DNA from: Rhizobium leguminosarum
Lineage (GTDB): Bacteria > Pseudomonadota > Alphaproteobacteria > Rhizobiales > Rhizobiaceae
Reading direction: 5' to 3'
NCBI RefSeq assembly: GCF_004123835.1
Contig: NZ_MZMU01000003.1
Coordinates: 930,001 to 994,000, forward strand
Length of the DNA stretch: 64,000 nucleotides
The position numbers were made by a program, and so were the translations under genes. The notes under the pieces are model-generated. The model saw only the letters and a list, made by a program, of their open reading frames with translations, was not told where the DNA came from and made no database searches. Within the stretch, counting starts at the first letter, position 1. Each line of letters begins with the position of its first letter. Positions 50,858-59,567 of this stretch are shown piece by piece.

Positions 50858-51390
50858 TAGGGCGAGATGCACGCCCGTCGCGGACCGTAATAGGGCTGGA
50901 ACGTGTTGTCGTAAGCCCTGTAAGACCGGTAGCGCGAGTAGCACCAGCTCGTATGTCCGTTGCCGCCACTATAGACCTGGCGGTAACGCGGCGCGTAGTA
51001 GCGCGGACGGTAAATGGTCGAGCCGTAGTAGCGCGGCGGACCGTAATAGGGCGATCCGTAGTAGCCCCGGTCGTAGTAGCCCTGACCGTAGTAGCCCCGA
51101 CCGTAGTAGCTTGGGCCATAATATCTCGGCTGCGCCAGCATTCCGCCGATGATGGCGCCGGTGGCGAGCCCGCCGAGTGCCCAGGCCCAATCGTCGCCAC
51201 GATGGCGGTATCCACGCCCGCGATAGCCTCGATAGCCGCCTCGGTATCCACCGCGATAATTTCTGTACTGGACCGGCTGCGCCTCCGGGGCTTCGATCTT
51301 CGGCACGGCAATGGTGGGAAACGCCATGGCCGGCGGGACGCTCGTCAGCGCCGTCACCAGCGACAGGATAACGATTGCTAACCTTTTCAT
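50854..51390 (-). CDS. BA14K-family exported protein
   Basis: ATG 51390 starts a signal peptide ([20 protein letters not shown]). A tyrosine/glycine/arginine-rich repetitive middle ([20 protein letters not shown] and [20 protein letters not shown]) flanks a short glycine-zipper helix ([18 protein letters not shown]). The end carries the BA14K signature: [20 protein letters not shown] then [12 protein letters not shown]14K proteins are rhizobial and brucellar surface proteins linked to envelope or lectin-like activity. The stop codon is in the palindromic element. No operon partner. Confidence 0.9.
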   Translation of the reverse strand: MKRLAIVILSLVTALTSVPPAMAFPTIAVPKIEAPEAQPVQYRNYRGGYRGGYRGYRGRGYRHRGDDWAWALGGLATGAIIGGMLAQPRYYGPSYYGRGYYGQGYYDRGYYGSPYYGPPRYYGSTIYRPRYYAPRYRQVYSGGNGHTSWCYSRYRSYRAYDNTFQPYYGPRRACISPY

Positions 51391-51641
51391 TGGCTCATCT
51401 TTCCTTCGTAAGCACTGCGCGACGCATGCGCCACGCAAGGACGTTTCAGCCCTCTCGATGCACTGGTTAATTTTACCCTAAAATCGGCTAGGATTCGAGG
51501 AATTTCGCAGGAAGGCTTTTCGTCGACGGCGGGGTCGCGGCGAAAGCACGCGCCCATCCTCCGTCATCTCATATGAGCCGGTGCGCGCTCCATGAAACAT
51601 GCGACGTGGAGCTCGTCAGTGACGCCGGCAAAGCGCGGTCA

Positions 51642-52532
51642 TCACCTAGCAATATAGGCGGCCAGTTCCTCCGGCGTGCCGTTGGGGAAGGCCTGTTTCA
51701 GAAAATCGAGGAACGCCGAGACGCGCGCGCTGAGCAGTCGCCTTGAGGGGTAGAGCGTCCAGAGAGTGACCTCGGGGCCGTCGATATCTCCCCAGTTGAC
51801 CAGGGTGCCGTCCGCCAGGTCGTGGCTGACCAGCGAAATGGGAAGACGGCCTGCGCCGACGCCGGCGCGCACCGCATCGCGGATCGTGATGAGCGTTGAC
51901 AAGGTGAGGACCGGCTCGATCCTGATCGTCGACCGGCCGCCGGCTGTCTTCACCTGCCATGTTTGGGCTTCGCCGGCCCCGCGCGCAACGCCGGGAGCGG
52001 CAAGTCCACCGGTCGGCCGGGGAAGGTCGGGGCTTGCAACCACCACCAGCCGGTCGCGCAGAAACGGCCGTCCGACCAGGCTTTCGTCGGGATCGGGATT
52101 GACCCGGATAACCAGATCGTAGCCTTCCTCGATCATATCGACAGACCGGTCCTCACTCGTCACCTCAAGCCTCACCTCCGGATATTGGAGGGCAAAGCCC
52201 GCAGCGATCCTTCCCATGGCGGTCTGGGAAAAATGCAAAGGTGCGCTGATCCGCAATCTCCCCTTGGGTTTCTGACCGCCGGACGCAATCGCCGCAGCCG
52301 TCTCGTCCAGTTCGGCAAGCAGCGCTGCCGTCCGCTCGAACAGCGCCCGTCCTTCCTCGGTAAGCTTGAGGTTACGCGCACCCCGTTCAAACAGCCGCAG
52401 AGCGAGACCGCCCTCCAGCTCGGCGACACGCCGCGACAGGGTTGCCTTCGGCCGGCCTGTCGCCCTTGCGGCTTTGCCGAAGCCACCATGGCGGGCAACG
52501 AGATTGAAATCGGCAAGCGCAAGAAGGTCCAT
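51642..52532 (-). CDS. LysR-family regulator
   Basis: Full length (296 residues). The HTH is FNLVARHGGFGKAARATGRP then KATLSRRVAELEGGLALRLF; the sensor domain includes LRISAPLHFSQTAMGRIAAG and IEEGYDLVIRVNPDPDESLV. It is divergent from the NmrA-like gene 104 bases away, the usual regulator-target arrangement. The ligand is unknown. Confidence 0.92.
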   Translation of the reverse strand: MDLLALADFNLVARHGGFGKAARATGRPKATLSRRVAELEGGLALRLFERGARNLKLTEEGRALFERTAALLAELDETAAAIASGGQKPKGRLRISAPLHFSQTAMGRIAAGFALQYPEVRLEVTSEDRSVDMIEEGYDLVIRVNPDPDESLVGRPFLRDRLVVVASPDLPRPTGGLAAPGVARGAGEAQTWQVKTAGGRSTIRIEPVLTLSTLITIRDAVRAGVGAGRLPISLVSHDLADGTLVNWGDIDGPEVTLWTLYPSRRLLSARVSAFLDFLKQAFPNGTPEELAAYIAR

Positions 52533-52636
52533 GAGTGTTCCACCAGCGAGACGGCGTGTCTAAAATCACCGTCTATCGGACTACCAGTGAACCACACATA
52601 TTCGAGGTGTCAAGCAACTCAACACGGAGAAAAACC

Positions 52637-53506
52637 ATGACCATTCTCGTCACCGGCGCCACAGGCAATGTTGGCCGCCAAGTCGTCGAACACCTCGTCA
52701 AGCGCGGCGCCGATGTCCGGGCTCTTGTCCGCGACCCGTCGAAAGCCGAATTCCCGGCTGGCGTCAGCGTCGCCCAAGGCGACTTTCTCGATGTCGACTC
52801 CCTGCGCAACGCCATGTCAGGCGTGTCGACCCTGTTCCTCCTCAACGCCGTGGTGCCGGACGAATTCACCCAGGCTTTGATCGCGCTGAACGTCGCCCGA
52901 TCGGCCGGCATCGAGCGGATCGTCTATCTCTCGGTGATCCACGCCGACGTCTACGTGAACGTGCCGCATTTCGCCGGCAAGTTCGGCGTCGAGCGGATGA
53001 TCGAGCAGATGGGTTTCAAGGCGACGATCCTGCGTCCGGCCTACTTCATTCAGAACGATCTGATGGTCAAAGACGTCATCACCGGCTACGGCGCCTATCC
53101 GATGCCGATCGGCGCCAAAGGTCTCGCCATGATCGACGTCCGTGATATCGCCGAGATCGCCGCCCTTGAGCTGCTGCGCCGCGAACAGTCCGCGGAGCCG
53201 CTGGCGCTCGAGAGGATCAACCTCGTCGGCCCGGAGACACTGACCGGAACGGATATCGCCGCCATCTGGTCAGACGTGCTCGCCCGCCCGATCCACTATG
53301 GCGGCGACAATACCGAGGGCTTCGAGCAGAATCTCAAGCAGTTCATGCCCGCCTGGATGGCCTACGACATGCGGCTGATGGGCGAGCGCTTCCTGACCGA
53401 CGGGATGCTGCCTGAGGCCGGCGACGTCGAGCGCCTGACAAAGCTGCTCGGACGCCCGCTGCGCTCCTATTCCGCCTTCGCCTCGGAAACCGTTGCCTCA
53501 GCCTGA
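52637..53506 (+). CDS. NmrA/NAD(P)-binding atypical SDR
   Basis: CGGAGA before ATG 52637 gives 289 residues. The nucleotide motif is MTILVTGATGNVGRQVVEHL, followed by VRALVRDPSKAEFPAGVSVA, the NADP-preferring arginine pattern of atypical SDRs, and RPAYFIQNDL. The catalytic Tyr/Lys is absent, as usual for NmrA-like proteins, which often act as redox sensors or isoflavone-reductase-type enzymes. It is the first of two co-directional genes (31 bases to the next) and is divergent from the LysR regulator. Confidence 0.9.
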   Translation: MTILVTGATGNVGRQVVEHLVKRGADVRALVRDPSKAEFPAGVSVAQGDFLDVDSLRNAMSGVSTLFLLNAVVPDEFTQALIALNVARSAGIERIVYLSVIHADVYVNVPHFAGKFGVERMIEQMGFKATILRPAYFIQNDLMVKDVITGYGAYPMPIGAKGLAMIDVRDIAEIAALELLRREQSAEPLALERINLVGPETLTGTDIAAIWSDVLARPIHYGGDNTEGFEQNLKQFMPAWMAYDMRLMGERFLTDGMLPEAGDVERLTKLLGRPLRSYSAFASETVASA

Positions 53507-53537
53507 GGCAGCACAGCGATCTCAAAGGACGATCACC

Positions 53538-54011
53538 ATGATCTATTCGACCGCCACAGTTCCGGTGAACCCGGAAGGCGAAACCCCATTGACGCGCGCT
53601 GAGGCCTGGCAAGGTCTCGAACGCAAGGCACGCGACGCCCGGCTCTTTCTTCCCGCCGGTCTCTGCACCCGCTGCGATGTCGTGGAGGAAAGCCCGACCC
53701 ATTTCGTGCGCGAGGCGACGATTGCCGGGCAGAATCTGCGCGAGATCATCACCCTCGAACAGCAAAGCAAGGTCACCTTCTTTCAGGCGACGGGACCACG
53801 CGAGGGAGCTATTATCAACGAGCTCTTCGAGGATGAAGAAGGTCAGCTGCAGCTGCGCTTCTACTGCTACATCGGGCTGCGCGGCAAAAAGTCAAACGGC
53901 CCGGAAGAGCAGGCCGAGCAGGCGCAATTCGATGGCGAAACCGGCTACAAGGCCGCGCTGCTGTCGACACTGAAGCGGACCCGCGAATTGCTGGCAGAGG
54001 GAAAGCTCTGA
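53538..54011 (+). CDS. AtaL-like (DUF1857) SRPBCC protein
   Basis: The 157-residue protein starts TATVPVNPEGETPLTRAEAW then QGLERKARDARLFLPAG, with CDVVEESPTHFVREATIAGQ, the profile of the AtaL/DUF1857 group of the SRPBCC superfamily. Such proteins have a deep hydrophobic pocket and may bind or modify small aromatic molecules. It follows the NmrA-like gene by 31 bases and is likely in the same operon under the LysR protein. Confidence 0.85.
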   Translation: MIYSTATVPVNPEGETPLTRAEAWQGLERKARDARLFLPAGLCTRCDVVEESPTHFVREATIAGQNLREIITLEQQSKVTFFQATGPREGAIINELFEDEEGQLQLRFYCYIGLRGKKSNGPEEQAEQAQFDGETGYKAALLSTLKRTRELLAEGKL

Positions 54012-54046
54012 TCGCCGCCAGAACACAAGCAACAGGGCGCGACCTT

Positions 54047-54105
54047 TCTCCAGCCTCATCCTGAGGGTGCCCCGCCGGGGCCTCGAAGGACGGGGCTGGC
54101 CATGG
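54047..54105. repeat. Family A repeat unit
   Basis: CCAGCCTCATCCTGAGG then GTGCCCCGCCGGGGCCTCGA and AGGACGGGGCTGGCC; single forward unit, one base longer than the usual copy, just after the AtaL-like stop. Confidence 0.8.
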
Positions 54106-54206
54106 GCCGAGCCGCTTGTCGGCGCCCGAAGCGGTGAAACGACTGCTGCAACTGGTCACGAAGCATCACCAGGAAGCGTTGCCACCAGCGGACGGCGGCT
54201 CCACCG

Positions 54207-54404
54207 CTATGCTTTGTGAGTGTGCGAACCAGGTTCGTCTGGTTGTGCGGGAGAGGGCACATCGCGAGATTGCGGTGGTTGTTGACCGTTCATCTCCTTC
54301 ACGGCCATATCCCAAATCTCGGTATCCTTCCCGTCGGGGCAACCTTCACGTTCCCAAATGGCGTAGGCGCGACGGCGTAGCTGCTCTTCATCGGTGAATT
54401 GCAT
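54207..54404 (-). CDS. DUF2934 protein
   Basis: The 65-residue protein begins MQFTDEEQLRRRAYAIWERE then GCPDGKDTEIWDMAVKEM, the DUF2934 pattern (R-R-x-A-Y-x-I-W-E-x-x-G-x-P-x-G) common in small rhizobial proteins. The tail is low complexity (PPQSRDVPSPAQPDEPG). Its function is unknown. Followed on the same strand, upstream, by another very small gene at 54441-54593, possibly a two-gene unit. Confidence 0.85.
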   Translation of the reverse strand: MQFTDEEQLRRRAYAIWEREGCPDGKDTEIWDMAVKEMNGQQPPQSRDVPSPAQPDEPGSHTHKA

Positions 54405-54440
54405 TGTCGTGTGTCTCCAGGATTGATGGCGAGGGGCGAC

Positions 54441-54593
54441 TTAGGCGCCGATAAACATATGAATGACGATTGCTATCGACACTGCCATTCCGACCAATAC
54501 CGCTGTCTTGATCGCGAAGGACTTGAGAGGATGGTCGCAGACGGCGTGAATGATTTTGTCCGGCTGAAAGCGACGGGCATACGTAGGCAACAT
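54441..54593 (-). CDS. 50-residue membrane protein
   Basis: ATG 54593 with GAGGAAGACGAG upstream encodes a basic head (LPTYARRFQPDKIIHAVCDH) and one membrane helix (KTAVLVGMAVSIAIVIHMFI), ending GA. The ribosome-binding site, single clear membrane segment and position before the DUF2934 gene support it. It is shorter than usual gene-call cutoffs. Function unknown. Confidence 0.6.
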   Translation of the reverse strand: MLPTYARRFQPDKIIHAVCDHPLKSFAIKTAVLVGMAVSIAIVIHMFIGA

Positions 54594-54942
54594 CTCGTCT
54601 TCCTCATTGTCAGGCCCGTGTTTTGCAGCGTCTCTACGGCCGTAATACTCATGACACAGCGCGCTTCAAGTAAGTGAAAGTCAAACCAATACGGGAAAAT
54701 ACTTTGGATAAATTTTCGGAACTTTATCGTCGCGAGCAAGTTTACTTGCCCGACATGAAGAACGCTGACACAGCGACCCCCTCTTTTATGTCCATTCCTG
54801 AAATTTGCCCTGCAATTGCGGGGTCTTTTCGGTTGGGTGGACTGCCAGGCAAGTGGTCAAAAGGTCAGGCTGCTCTTCAACCAATGCCGGAGCGCGGCAA
54901 CCACGCGATCAGTTCTGATGCTCCACCCTCGATCATCTTGTT
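54594..54942. other. Intergenic stretch, no gene supported
   Basis: About 350 bases between the small membrane gene and the cyclase 3' end. A 90-codon plus-strand frame (from 54674) lacks a recognisable domain and has no ribosome-binding site. Nothing further was found. Confidence 0.4.
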
Positions 54943-56865
54943 CTAATCGCCGATATCCCCGACAAGCTCCCATAGATCGACCTTCTCGGCGCGTCCCTTG
55001 ACCTGCACCAGGCCAAGCGGGCGAAGATCGAAGCGGTCGGTGACCGCGTCGTGGATGGCGGCGCTCACCAGGATCGAGGTGTTGAATTCCTTGTTCAGTC
55101 CTTCCAGCCGTGAGGCGACATTGATCGTATCGCCCATGGCGGTGTACTGCTGTCGCGAAATCGCGCCGAAGCTGCCGACGACCGCCGGGCCGGTGTGCAA
55201 TCCAAATCGCGTGATGAGCGCGGGACGGCCATTCCGGCGATTGGCTTCATTCAAGTCGTCGACTGCCGCTTTCATGGCAAGGGCGCATCGGCAGCCGTTT
55301 TCGGCATGTCTGGCATCCGGAACAGGGGCGTTCCACATGACGAAAATGGAATCGCCGAGATATTGCACGACAGTCCCGCCATTGCGTTCGGCGATGGTGT
55401 TTAAGAGTTCGAAATAGGCCGACAGCGTATCGACCACGTCCTCGGGCGAATGTCGCTCGGATATGGTGGTGAAGTCTCTGATGTCGGTGAAGAGCACGGT
55501 CACATCCTGCCGCTGCGCCTTGACGGCGGTTCTTCCCTTGGGATCGATGATCCGCCTGACGACTTCCCGCGGAACATAAAGGGCAAACTGGCTGATGGCG
55601 TGGCGGCTTGCCGCCAGCGCGCTCGCCAGCGTGTTGATCTCCGATATGAAGGAATGGGAGATACCTTTTTCGCTGACGTCGAGATCGCCGATCCTGCGCG
55701 CCTCGTCGGCGAGGCGATAGAGGGAGCGGCTAACCATGCGCGACAGCATCACCGATGCAGCAAGGCCCGCGATCACGAAGGCGCTGGCAATCAGGAGATT
55801 GTGCATGAGCAGCCGATTGGCCTCAGCCACCAGATCTTCCAGCGGCACGACGATTGCGGCGACGCTTCCCTTGAACAGACCGGACACGCCGACGGGGGCG
55901 ATCTGCAGGATCTGGCGTTCGCCATCGAGATCGATCCGCACCACGCCGCCGTTTGCAAAGGTGGGATCGCGCCTGAGCCTCGCTACCGTTTCGAGGCTCG
56001 TGTCGTAACTGTCTGCCGTCGTGTCGACGGCAACGGCGCCATCGGCATTTTTCGACCATATGCCGAGAAGCCTGTTCATGATTGCCGGGTCGGAATGGGC
56101 GATCAGATCATCGGCATCATCGATGATGTAGGCGCGCGCCCGCGGCGAAATCTCCTCAGCATCCAGCAGGCGGCTGACAGTCATCAGGTGGATGTTGATG
56201 CCGACGACAACCTGATCGTCGTCTCTCATCGGTGCTGCGATCGTCAGCGTTGGAAGCTGCAGCGTCCCCGCGACATAGGGTCCGACGGATACTTCCTCGC
56301 CGTGCTGGATGACGGATTGGTACCAGGGGCGTTGCCGCGGATCGAATGATGCATAGTCGACGTCACGCTCGGCGATCGGCCTTGCCTGGCGGTCGAGGAA
56401 GCGAATTGTCGATATGACATCCAGGCCCTGGCTGCGTGCGATTGTGCGGATCGCGAAAGCCGTGCCATCGGGTGCTGCGAGGATCCGGCGGACATCCTGC
56501 CTTTGCGTGTTGATGACCTGCAGATACGAGCCGTCAGGATAGCCGGTGTAGACGCTCGTTGCGTTGGGGACGTTTCGCAGAACCTCCAGAAAGAATTGAT
56601 GTTTCGCCGTGATATCCTGGGGCGGCGGGGAGGCGAGCAGCGGCAGGGTAGAAGCGAGCGCCACCGCCTCGGTGCCGCCCTGCAGCGTATTGCGGTACCC
56701 CTCGATCAGCCGCAGGCTCATCTCGCGCATCTGCTGCACGCCCGCACTGACCGCAGCATCGCTTCCTTGCCTGAACGCCAGCCAGATGATCGGCGTCGAC
56801 GTGCAAAGCAGCGATGCGACGACCAGGACGCCGAGATGCAGTCGTAGGGGTTTCGACCAGTGCAC
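54943..56865 (-). CDS. Membrane adenylate/guanylate cyclase with dCache sensor
   Basis: An N-terminal helix (LGVLVVASLLCTSTPIIWLA), a periplasmic dCache-type sensor of about 310 residues (FFLEVLRNVPNATSVYTGYP, DPRQRPWYQSVIQHGEEVSV), a second helix (LLIASAFVIAGLAASVMLSR) and a HAMP linker lead to a class III catalytic domain: VTVLFTDIRDFTTISERHSP and VVQYLGDSIFVMWNAP hold the two metal aspartates, and AMGDTINVASRLEGLN the ribose/transition-state residues. At 640 residues it is complete. It senses an extracellular ligand and makes cAMP or cGMP. No operon partner. Confidence 0.93.
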   Translation of the reverse strand: MHWSKPLRLHLGVLVVASLLCTSTPIIWLAFRQGSDAAVSAGVQQMREMSLRLIEGYRNTLQGGTEAVALASTLPLLASPPPQDITAKHQFFLEVLRNVPNATSVYTGYPDGSYLQVINTQRQDVRRILAAPDGTAFAIRTIARSQGLDVISTIRFLDRQARPIAERDVDYASFDPRQRPWYQSVIQHGEEVSVGPYVAGTLQLPTLTIAAPMRDDDQVVVGINIHLMTVSRLLDAEEISPRARAYIIDDADDLIAHSDPAIMNRLLGIWSKNADGAVAVDTTADSYDTSLETVARLRRDPTFANGGVVRIDLDGERQILQIAPVGVSGLFKGSVAAIVVPLEDLVAEANRLLMHNLLIASAFVIAGLAASVMLSRMVSRSLYRLADEARRIGDLDVSEKGISHSFISEINTLASALAASRHAISQFALYVPREVVRRIIDPKGRTAVKAQRQDVTVLFTDIRDFTTISERHSPEDVVDTLSAYFELLNTIAERNGGTVVQYLGDSIFVMWNAPVPDARHAENGCRCALAMKAAVDDLNEANRRNGRPALITRFGLHTGPAVVGSFGAISRQQYTAMGDTINVASRLEGLNKEFNTSILVSAAIHDAVTDRFDLRPLGLVQVKGRAEKVDLWELVGDIGD

Positions 56866-56944
56866 GAGATTTCCCTCGAAATGCGGACACGTCTCAGCAC
56901 ACCAAGCATAGCCAACGATGCAGCTAACCGCTTTTCGAAAACTT

Positions 56945-57215
56945 ACACAAGGCGGTGAGTGCGGTCACGACGCCGCTGCAAGGTCGCCGACCGTATCGGT
57001 ATGGAACTCGCTTTTGGAGACCGCATCGAGCCTCCGGAACTTCTCTGTTCGCCGGGTGATCGCTCCGATCGCTGGGCGAAGCACTTTCCACCCGCCCTCG
57101 TCCTTCGAGGCTCCGGCCTCTGGCCTGCGCACCTCAGGATGAGGGCTGGTCGGTGTGCCGTGCAGCTGCGCTTCCTGTTGAACCAGGCTGCAACCTCTCT
57201 CCAGCTCAGCGGTCC
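56945..57215. repeat. Repeat mix: shared fragment and family A unit
   Basis: 56965-57045 repeats the fragment at about 36435-36525 (GGTATGGAACTCGCTTTTGG, minus-strand reading FRRLDAVSKSEFHTDTVGDL). It is followed by an inverted family A unit (CCCTCGTCCTTCGAGGCTCC, about 57092-57160). No gene is supported from 56866 to 57273. Confidence 0.75.
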
Positions 57216-57273
57216 TGGCGAGCCATTCCGACGCCACCCGCCGCGGCCTCGAAGATCTCCCGCTCCGGCCGCC

Positions 57274-57852
57274 TCAGGCCCGCTTCCGCCGCATCTGCGT
57301 GACGCTCCGCCATACGGCCGAGACCAGGAAATAGAAGGCGCCGAGGCCGGCATAGCCGGCGATGTTGGCGATGGACGGCGCTTCCGGCATTTGCGCCTGG
57401 GCAATGAAGAAGGCGCCTGCCACGGCGGATTGGCCGCCGCTGAGGATCATCGCCCACTGGCCGCCATGGGTCTTCCAGCGCCGGACAGCGGCTCCAAGCT
57501 GCAGCAGGCCAGCAAAAATGGCCCAGAGGCCGAAGACGCCGAGAACCCAGTTCATGCTCATCGTCAGCGCGACGATCACCGCCGCTGTCGTCACCGCGCT
57601 GACGGTGACGTTGATCGCCTGGCTGCGGTTGTTTGCCAGCCCGCCGTTCCGCGTTGCGTCGACCAGGTTGGCGGCGGCATCCCAGGCCGGGTAGACGATC
57701 AGCAAGCCCGCCGCGGCGGTAAGTGACTGGTGGCCCGCCGTCAAGGCGGCTGCGACCCAGATTGCAGAAAAGGCTGCGCGGGTGAAGTAATAGCGCGTCA
57801 GCCACTCTTCCCCGTCGCCAGGCGCGACGGTGGTTTGATCGTTGGTCATCAT
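57274..57852 (-). CDS. HdeD/DUF308-like membrane protein
   Basis: Starting at one of two adjacent ATG codons (57852 or 57849; AGGAAAGAG upstream) the protein has about 192 residues and five to six membrane segments: AAFSAIWVAAALTAGHQ, LTAAAGLLIVYPAWDAAANL, INVTVSAVTTAAVIVALTMS, WVLGVFGLWAIFAGLLQLGA, WAMILSGGQSAVAGAFFIAQ and ANIAGYAGLGAFYFLVSAVW. The six-helix layout and gly/ala-rich helices resemble HdeD/DUF308 proteins, which are acid- or stress-linked. It lies downstream of the exported gene at 58090 and the TetR gene, so it may be in their transcript. Confidence 0.72.
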   Translation of the reverse strand: MMTNDQTTVAPGDGEEWLTRYYFTRAAFSAIWVAAALTAGHQSLTAAAGLLIVYPAWDAAANLVDATRNGGLANNRSQAINVTVSAVTTAAVIVALTMSMNWVLGVFGLWAIFAGLLQLGAAVRRWKTHGGQWAMILSGGQSAVAGAFFIAQAQMPEAPSIANIAGYAGLGAFYFLVSAVWRSVTQMRRKRA

Positions 57853-58089
57853 GATCTCTTTCCTGAATGTGATGGTGTTGGTCTGATAGGGGCGGCTTAC
57901 CGTCATGAGCGGTGGCGTCCGTCATCGCGATTGGATTTCCCGGGCTTGCCGGAACTGCCCCGGCGCCGCCGGGCTGCTGTCGAGGCGACGTTCTCCGTCG
58001 TTCGGGTCCATCGCCTGCAGGTCGGGCGGCATTCCCTGGTAAATCGCCGGTCGAACCGGGGGCGGCCGGGCCGACCGGCGACGACGTGG

Positions 58090-58707
58090 TCACATGGGCG
58101 GGACCACGCCATTTTTCCCGACAAGCACCTGATGGGCGAGGGGACCCGAGGCAGCCTTCTCGGCGGGGATGAAGACGACGGCGCCGGGAACGAGATCGTC
58201 CTTGGTGGCTGGAGCGATGGTCACGACCGGCGTGCCGTCCGGAATGGAGATCTTCTTCTCCTTGCCGTGATAGGAGACGGTGACGGTGCGGCCGTCGACA
58301 CCCTTGACGGCGTCGGCCACGGTCGCATTGGTCATGCTGCTGTTGGGCTTGAGGTCCCAGCCATAGCTGCCTTCACCGGCACCCTTCATCGCCGGCGGGA
58401 AGATCAGCACTTCAAGCGCGCCGTCGCCGCCGCCTTCGCTGGGCAGCGATGCGATACCGACGAAGTCGCCCGGTTTGATGTCGGTGACCGCGGCATTTGC
58501 GACGCTCGCCAGTTTCCAGCCGTCGGCGAGGGTCACATCGACGGTCTCTCCTTCGCGGGTCTTCACCTTGAGAGCGGAGCCGCTAAAGGTGACGATGCTG
58601 CCGCGGATATGGAACTGCTCGGCCTTCTGGTCTTCGGCATGGACAGATGCAGCCGCCGAAAGCGTGCTGAGCCCCAGCACCAGGGCGGGGAGGATATTTC
58701 TGAACAC
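58090..58707 (-). CDS. Exported protein, DUF5666-like
   Basis: A signal peptide (RNILPALVLGLSTLSAAASV, cleavage near VHAED) is followed by two similar beta-rich domains: FHIRGSIVTFSGSALKVKTR then EGETVDVTLADGW, and later VDGRTVTVSYHGKEKKISIP then DGTPVVTIAPA. Repeated small OB-like domains of this kind occur in DUF5666 proteins of unknown role. The TAG/TGA end is just ahead of the DUF308-like gene. A palindrome almost identical to the one upstream of tetR lies 7 bases before the start, so this gene is probably under the same regulator. Confidence 0.78.
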   Translation of the reverse strand: MFRNILPALVLGLSTLSAAASVHAEDQKAEQFHIRGSIVTFSGSALKVKTREGETVDVTLADGWKLASVANAAVTDIKPGDFVGIASLPSEGGGDGALEVLIFPPAMKGAGEGSYGWDLKPNSSMTNATVADAVKGVDGRTVTVSYHGKEKKISIPDGTPVVTIAPATKDDLVPGAVVFIPAEKAASGPLAHQVLVGKNGVVPPM

Positions 58708-58713
58708 GTGATT

Positions 58714-58731
58714 CTTCCTACTAGTTGGTAG
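58714..58731. promoter_or_regulatory. TetR operator, upstream of the exported protein
   Basis: On the minus strand, CTACCAACTAGTAGGAAG; the copy upstream of tetR (59381-59398) is CTACCTTCCAGTAGGAAG. 15 of 18 bases are shared. Its position, 7 bases before the start, suits repression. Confidence 0.75.
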
Positions 58732-58780
58732 TTTCGCTGATCGTGTTTATCGCTCCGGGGCGTTCATTCCGCCCGGAACC

Positions 58781-59371
58781 TTATCGAGCGACGGTCGGAG
58801 ACAGCCGCTGCAATGTCGGCGCCAGGATGGTGGCGAAGACCTCCGGGGTGCCGTACGCACGGGCCGAAAGCATGGCGCCGTGGACGGAGGCCATGAAGGC
58901 TTCAGCCTCGACGCGCGGTTCGCTCGACAATGTCAAACTCCCGTCCTCAGCGCCTCTTTCCATCACCGAGGTCAGCCATGCCGACGCGAAGCGGAAGAAG
59001 GCCTTGACCTCGCCCGCGACCTCCGGCGGCAGCGCCGGCAGTTCGCTTGCCAGCAGGGCGCACACGCAAAAGGGCCGGCTGGCGTCTTCGATGCACTGGG
59101 CCCAGTGGCCCGCATAGGTTTTGAGGAGCGCGAGGGGATCCCGCACCTGTTGCTCCAGACCCGCGATACCCGCCTCGGCATCTTCGCGATATCGCACGAC
59201 CAGCGTGCGCACCAGGTCGGTCTTGCTGGGAAAGTGGTGATGGATGCTGGCCTTGCGGATCCCGACGACGGCAGCAATATCGGCATAGCTGAAGCCGTTA
59301 TAGCCCCCGGTCATGATCAGCGCTTGGGCGGAGGCCAGGATTTCGTCGGATGTCGTCAACAGATTGCTCAT
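58781..59371 (-). CDS. TetR-family regulator
   Basis: Complete at 196 residues: the HTH (ASAQALIMTGGYNGFSYADI then AAVVGIRKASIHHHFPSKTD) and the AcrR/RutR-type C-terminal domain (HWAQCIEDASRPFCVCALLA). It sits between two copies of the same palindrome, one before its own start and one before the downstream exported gene. It therefore probably represses itself, 58090-58707 and perhaps the DUF308-like membrane gene. Confidence 0.92.
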   Translation of the reverse strand: MSNLLTTSDEILASAQALIMTGGYNGFSYADIAAVVGIRKASIHHHFPSKTDLVRTLVVRYREDAEAGIAGLEQQVRDPLALLKTYAGHWAQCIEDASRPFCVCALLASELPALPPEVAGEVKAFFRFASAWLTSVMERGAEDGSLTLSSEPRVEAEAFMASVHGAMLSARAYGTPEVFATILAPTLQRLSPTVAR

Positions 59372-59380
59372 GGCTGTGGT

Positions 59381-59398
59381 CTACCTTCCAGTAGGAAG
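59381..59398. promoter_or_regulatory. TetR operator, upstream of tetR
   Basis: CTACCTTCCAGTAGGAAG, 10 bases before the tetR start; inner arms CCTTCC/GGAAGG. Pairs with 58714-58731. Confidence 0.8.
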
Positions 59399-59567
59399 GC
59401 TGTCAAGCGGAAAGCAGATTTCTGCCGTCAGCGGTCGTCGAGACGGTGACAGGCTTCACCTTGCCTCTGGCGAAAGTGATGATGGCATGGTTGTAGCGAC
59501 CGGCCTTGACTCGCCTCGAACACCCAGAACATAATCAGAACGCCTAATATACGGGATGGAGTTCTGG

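Noticed and set aside
57907..58089. Minus-strand frame starting at GTG 58093 (VTTSSPVGPAAPG)
   Set aside because: Overlaps the 58090 stop neatly, but the peptide is low complexity and runs out of frame through the membrane-protein gene; not supported.
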